Source: Iamia sp038233075 (GTDB taxonomy: Bacteria; Actinomycetota; Acidimicrobiia; Acidimicrobiales; Iamiaceae). From it: a stretch of DNA of 64,000 nucleotides. The notes under the pieces were generated by a model. That model did no database searches, was not told the origin of the DNA, and worked only from the letters and a program-made list of their open reading frames with translations. Below, piece after piece: positions 62,061 to 64,000 of this stretch. The stretch covers positions 66,913-130,912 of the forward strand of contig JBBSMQ010000010.1 in the NCBI GenBank assembly GCA_038233075.1, written 5' to 3'. The position numbers and the translations under genes were made by a program. Numbering within the stretch: the first letter of the stretch is position 1; each line of letters opens with the position of its first letter.

Positions 62061-63428
62061 TCAGACGACCATGTCGTCGGTCACGCCGCCGGCCATCGTG
62101 TCGCCGGTTGCGCCGCCGGTCATGTCGCGGGCCATGTCGTCGGTGCGGGCCGGCTCGGCGTCGGGCGTGGGCTCCAGCACCGACAACGTCCCGGTGAGGG
62201 CCTCCAGCCGGGCCCAGGAGGCCACCTCCTCATCTGCGGTGAGGAGGATCACCTGGGGACTGCCGGCCGAGCGGGCCAGGAGCTCCAGGAGCGGGACCTT
62301 GAGACCCGGATCCAGCTTGCGGAACACCTCATCGACGATGAGGGGGAAGGTCTCGCCCAGGTCTCCCAGGGTGCGGGCCCGGGCCATGCGCCCCAGCAGG
62401 GCATGGGCCAGATCCGACGCCAGGTCGCCGTCGCCCGGGGCGCTGGAGGACATCACGCCCAGGCTGCGGACGTCGGCGCGCAGGCGCGCCGCAGTCGAGA
62501 TCTCGGCGTGGTGCTCGAGGGCCCAGTCGACGCTGGTGTCCCCCGCCAGCTGGAACCAGTGGGCGGCGGCAGTCCGGTGCTCGGCGGCGGCTTCGAGGAG
62601 GCGACGACGGGCCTGGTCGGTGGTCACCAGGCCGTCGACCCGCGACACCTGGAAGCCGAGGTAGGACTCGGCGCCGGCGGCGTCGAGGGCCTCCTGCTCG
62701 GCTCGTTGGGCCCGGTCGACCCGGGCCTGGAGCAGGAAGGCGGTGGCGAGGCAGGCCATGGTGATCCCGACGATCGGCAGCGTCATGAGGGGGGCCAGCA
62801 CCGCGACTGGGATGGTGCTCAGGAGACCGATGGTCGTCACCACGCGGGCCAGCCGCCGGGAGCGGCTCATGGCCTCGAGGGTTCCCTCGACGCGGGCGTG
62901 ACGGGCCTCGATGCGGTCGATGAGCTCAGCGTCCTCCGGTGCCGTGCCGGTGGCGGTCGACTCGGCCTGGAGGGTCTCGTCGGTCACCCGCACCCGGGCG
63001 GCCGCCGCCCAGAGCGCGGTCTGGTCGAGGTCGGCCAGGCGGGCCATCACCACGTCGGCCCGGGCCTGGGTGGCCAGGTCGGCGGGAGTGACCTTGAGGG
63101 CGCGTCGGGCGGTCGCCAGGTCCAGCCCGTGCGCGGCGTACAGGTCCACTCCCCCGTCGACCTCGGGCGGGGTGACGTCGGCGGCCCTCTCCACATCGAC
63201 CAGGCGGGCCTGGCCGTTGGTGGGACGGAACACCGCCAGGTGGCGGCCCTCGTCGGTCGTGACCTCCACGTGCACGCCCGGTCGGCTGTGTCCGAGCGCG
63301 CCCAGGAACTCACCCGCCAGGCTCTCGCGCTCGATGTCGCCCACCCCGGTGATCACGGTCATGCGGGGGTGGAGGTCGAGCGCGATCGTGTGGCGGCCCG
63401 CCTCGATCACCATCCGGGTCAGTCGCAC
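62061..63428 (-). CDS. SMC/RecF-like protein with degenerate P-loop and membrane segments
   Basis: The 455-residue protein looks like a shortened SMC-type ATPase. Near residue 20 the P-loop position reads ITGVGDIERESLAG, without the GKS/T of Walker A. A helical middle contains two adjacent membrane segments near residues 205-245 (TIGLLSTIPVAVLAPLMTLP and GITMACLATAFLLQA). The C-terminal part has a Walker B/D-loop-like FPLIVDEVFRKLDP and VILLTADEEV. The last 35 residues are Thr/Gly/Asp-rich. ATP hydrolysis is doubtful. The start is GTG at 63428 (VRLTRMVIEA); ATG at 63413 is possible. Function unknown. Confidence 0.7.
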   Translation of the reverse strand: MRLTRMVIEAGRHTIALDLHPRMTVITGVGDIERESLAGEFLGALGHSRPGVHVEVTTDEGRHLAVFRPTNGQARLVDVERAADVTPPEVDGGVDLYAAHGLDLATARRALKVTPADLATQARADVVMARLADLDQTALWAAAARVRVTDETLQAESTATGTAPEDAELIDRIEARHARVEGTLEAMSRSRRLARVVTTIGLLSTIPVAVLAPLMTLPIVGITMACLATAFLLQARVDRAQRAEQEALDAAGAESYLGFQVSRVDGLVTTDQARRRLLEAAAEHRTAAAHWFQLAGDTSVDWALEHHAEISTAARLRADVRSLGVMSSSAPGDGDLASDLAHALLGRMARARTLGDLGETFPLIVDEVFRKLDPGLKVPLLELLARSAGSPQVILLTADEEVASWARLEALTGTLSVLEPTPDAEPARTDDMARDMTGGATGDTMAGGVTDDMVV

Positions 63429-63543
63429 GTGGTGCCTGTCGGTCCCGCCCCGGCGGAGTTGAGGCAAGTCCGGACGAGGCGGCGAGGGCCCTGGCAGGGT
63501 CCCGATGACCCCGGCCGGGGCCGCCACCGGTGCGGCGCAGCGC

Positions 63544-63572
63544 GCTTGGGAGAAGGCGTCGGACCGCTTAGG
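63544..63572 (+). promoter_or_regulatory. Candidate promoter of the tRNA-Thr/tRNA-Met genes
   Basis: TTGGGA (63544-63549) and TAGGAT (63567-63572) are 17 bases apart and lie 39 bases before the tRNA-Thr. This is the best-spaced promoter in the window, fitting a housekeeping sigma factor. It may also drive the downstream tRNA-Met and tuf genes. Confidence 0.6.
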
Positions 63573-63611
63573 ATGCTCCTTCGGCCTCCGACCCTCGGGA
63601 CGGGGCGTCCG

Positions 63612-63684
63612 GCCTCCTTAGCTCAGTCGGCAGAGCGTTTCCATGGTAAGGAAAAGGTCGTGGGTTCGATTCCCACAGGAGGCT
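63612..63684 (+). tRNA. tRNA-Thr (GGT)
   Basis: Acceptor arms GCCTCCT and AGGAGGC pair fully. The D-arm has TAGCTCAGTCGGCAGAGC, the anticodon stem TTTCC/GGAAA encloses ATGGTAA with anticodon GGT at 63645-63647, and the T-arm is GTGGGTTCGATTCCCAC. CCA is not encoded. tRNA-Thr next to tRNA-Met and tuf is a common bacterial arrangement. Confidence 0.96.
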
Positions 63685-63733
63685 CGCCACCAGCTCGTGG
63701 CGCCCGCCCCGGGCGCCAGGCGGGGCTGGGCCA

Positions 63734-63810
63734 GGCGACGTAGCTCAGTTGGTGAGAGCACTCGGCTCATAATCGAGGGGTCGTCGGTTCGAACCCGACC
63801 GTCGCCACCA
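63734..63810 (+). tRNA. tRNA-Met (CAT)
   Basis: Acceptor arms GGCGACG and CGTCGCC pair fully. The anticodon loop CTCATAA has CAT at 63768-63770, and the T-arm contains GGTTCGAACCCGACC. The first acceptor pair is intact, so this is the elongator rather than the initiator tRNA. Unlike the other two tRNAs here, the CCA end (63808-63810) is encoded. Confidence 0.95.
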
Positions 63811-63878
63811 CAGTCCCCACAACCACCCACCAGGGCCGGACGCCGTCCGGCCGACCGACGCGCCGAGGAGGCACCGCC

Positions 63879-64000
63879 ATGGGCAAGGAGAAGTTCGATC
63901 GGAACAAGCCGCATCTGAACATTGGGACGATGGGTCACATCGATCATGGGAAGACGACGTTGACTGCGGCGATCACGAAGACGTTGCATGAGGCGGATGG
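63879..64000 (+). CDS. tuf: Elongation factor Tu, N-terminal part (cut by window end)
   Basis: The first 40 codons are in the window: MGKEKFDRNKPHLNIGTMGH, then IDHGKTTLTAAITKTLHEAD, with the GTP-binding P-loop GHIDHGKT. EF-Tu brings aminoacyl-tRNA to the ribosome. The ribosome site GAGGAGG is 8 bases before the ATG. Codon use is unlike the neighbours: many codons end in G or T (GAT, CAT, GGG, ACG, TTG, ATT) where the rest of the window prefers C endings. Confidence 0.95.
   Translation, partial: MGKEKFDRNKPHLNIGTMGHIDHGKTTLTAAITKTLHEAD

Overview
The window is very GC-rich bacterial chromosome. Codons mostly end in G or C, many genes start with GTG (one probably with TTG), neighbouring genes often overlap by 4 bases, and several genes look leaderless. 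Together with the MenJ-like reductase and the menaquinone-type bc complex this points to a high-GC actinobacterium. Acidimicrobiia (Iamia/Ilumatobacter-like) is my best guess, but that is inference. Almost everything here is chromosomal core metabolism; I see no prophage, CRISPR array, IS element or rRNA.

Layout. 1-7471: tetrapyrrole genes (hemC 3' end, a cobA-hemD fusion, hemB, hemL) interleaved with a PfkB-like protein, a HAD phosphatase and a metallo-beta-lactamase-fold protein, the first and last of which have lost key catalytic residues. 7716-9491: a c-di-GMP phosphodiesterase with a dead GGDEF domain. 9589-14653: pgi, gnd, zwf and lgt, with a candidate 29-codon coupling ORF between pgi and gnd. 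14690-15262: a decayed EAL-CBS gene. 15300-16574: a MenJ-like reductase. 16932-23456: a bc-type quinol oxidase complex with a b6-type split cytochrome b, Rieske protein, two c-type cytochromes and an embedded 2[4Fe-4S] ferredoxin. 23459-39736: a complete 14-gene nuoA-N operon. 39843-41695: an ATPase remnant and a cytochrome P450. 41829-52451: a second, 11-gene complex I operon (nuoABCDHIJKLMN, no EFG), followed by a MidA/NDUFAF7-type methyltransferase. 54000-64000: PIN fragment, acs, a frameshifted FG-GAP lipoprotein, htpX, yajQ-type gene, tRNA-Tyr, FHA/PP2C pair, flavodoxin, GNAT, an SMC-like membrane protein, tRNA-Thr, tRNA-Met and the start of tuf.

How it fits together. Heme synthesis supplies the cytochromes. 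MenJ tailors the menaquinone that the two complex I enzymes reduce and the bc complex oxidises. The 14-subunit enzyme should use NADH. The 11-subunit enzyme has no NADH module and may take electrons from a ferredoxin, possibly the one encoded in the bc operon (inference). The MidA homologue lies beside the operon whose NuoD keeps the arginine that NDUFAF7 methylates in mitochondria; the NuoD of the other operon has threonine there.

Two families of small intergenic repeats stand out. One is a nested palindrome (four copies near 77, 28516, 28578 and 52463) whose arms differ between copies but stay complementary. The other is a 72-78 bp element with 10-bp inverted ends (1746 and 6039, in opposite orientations).
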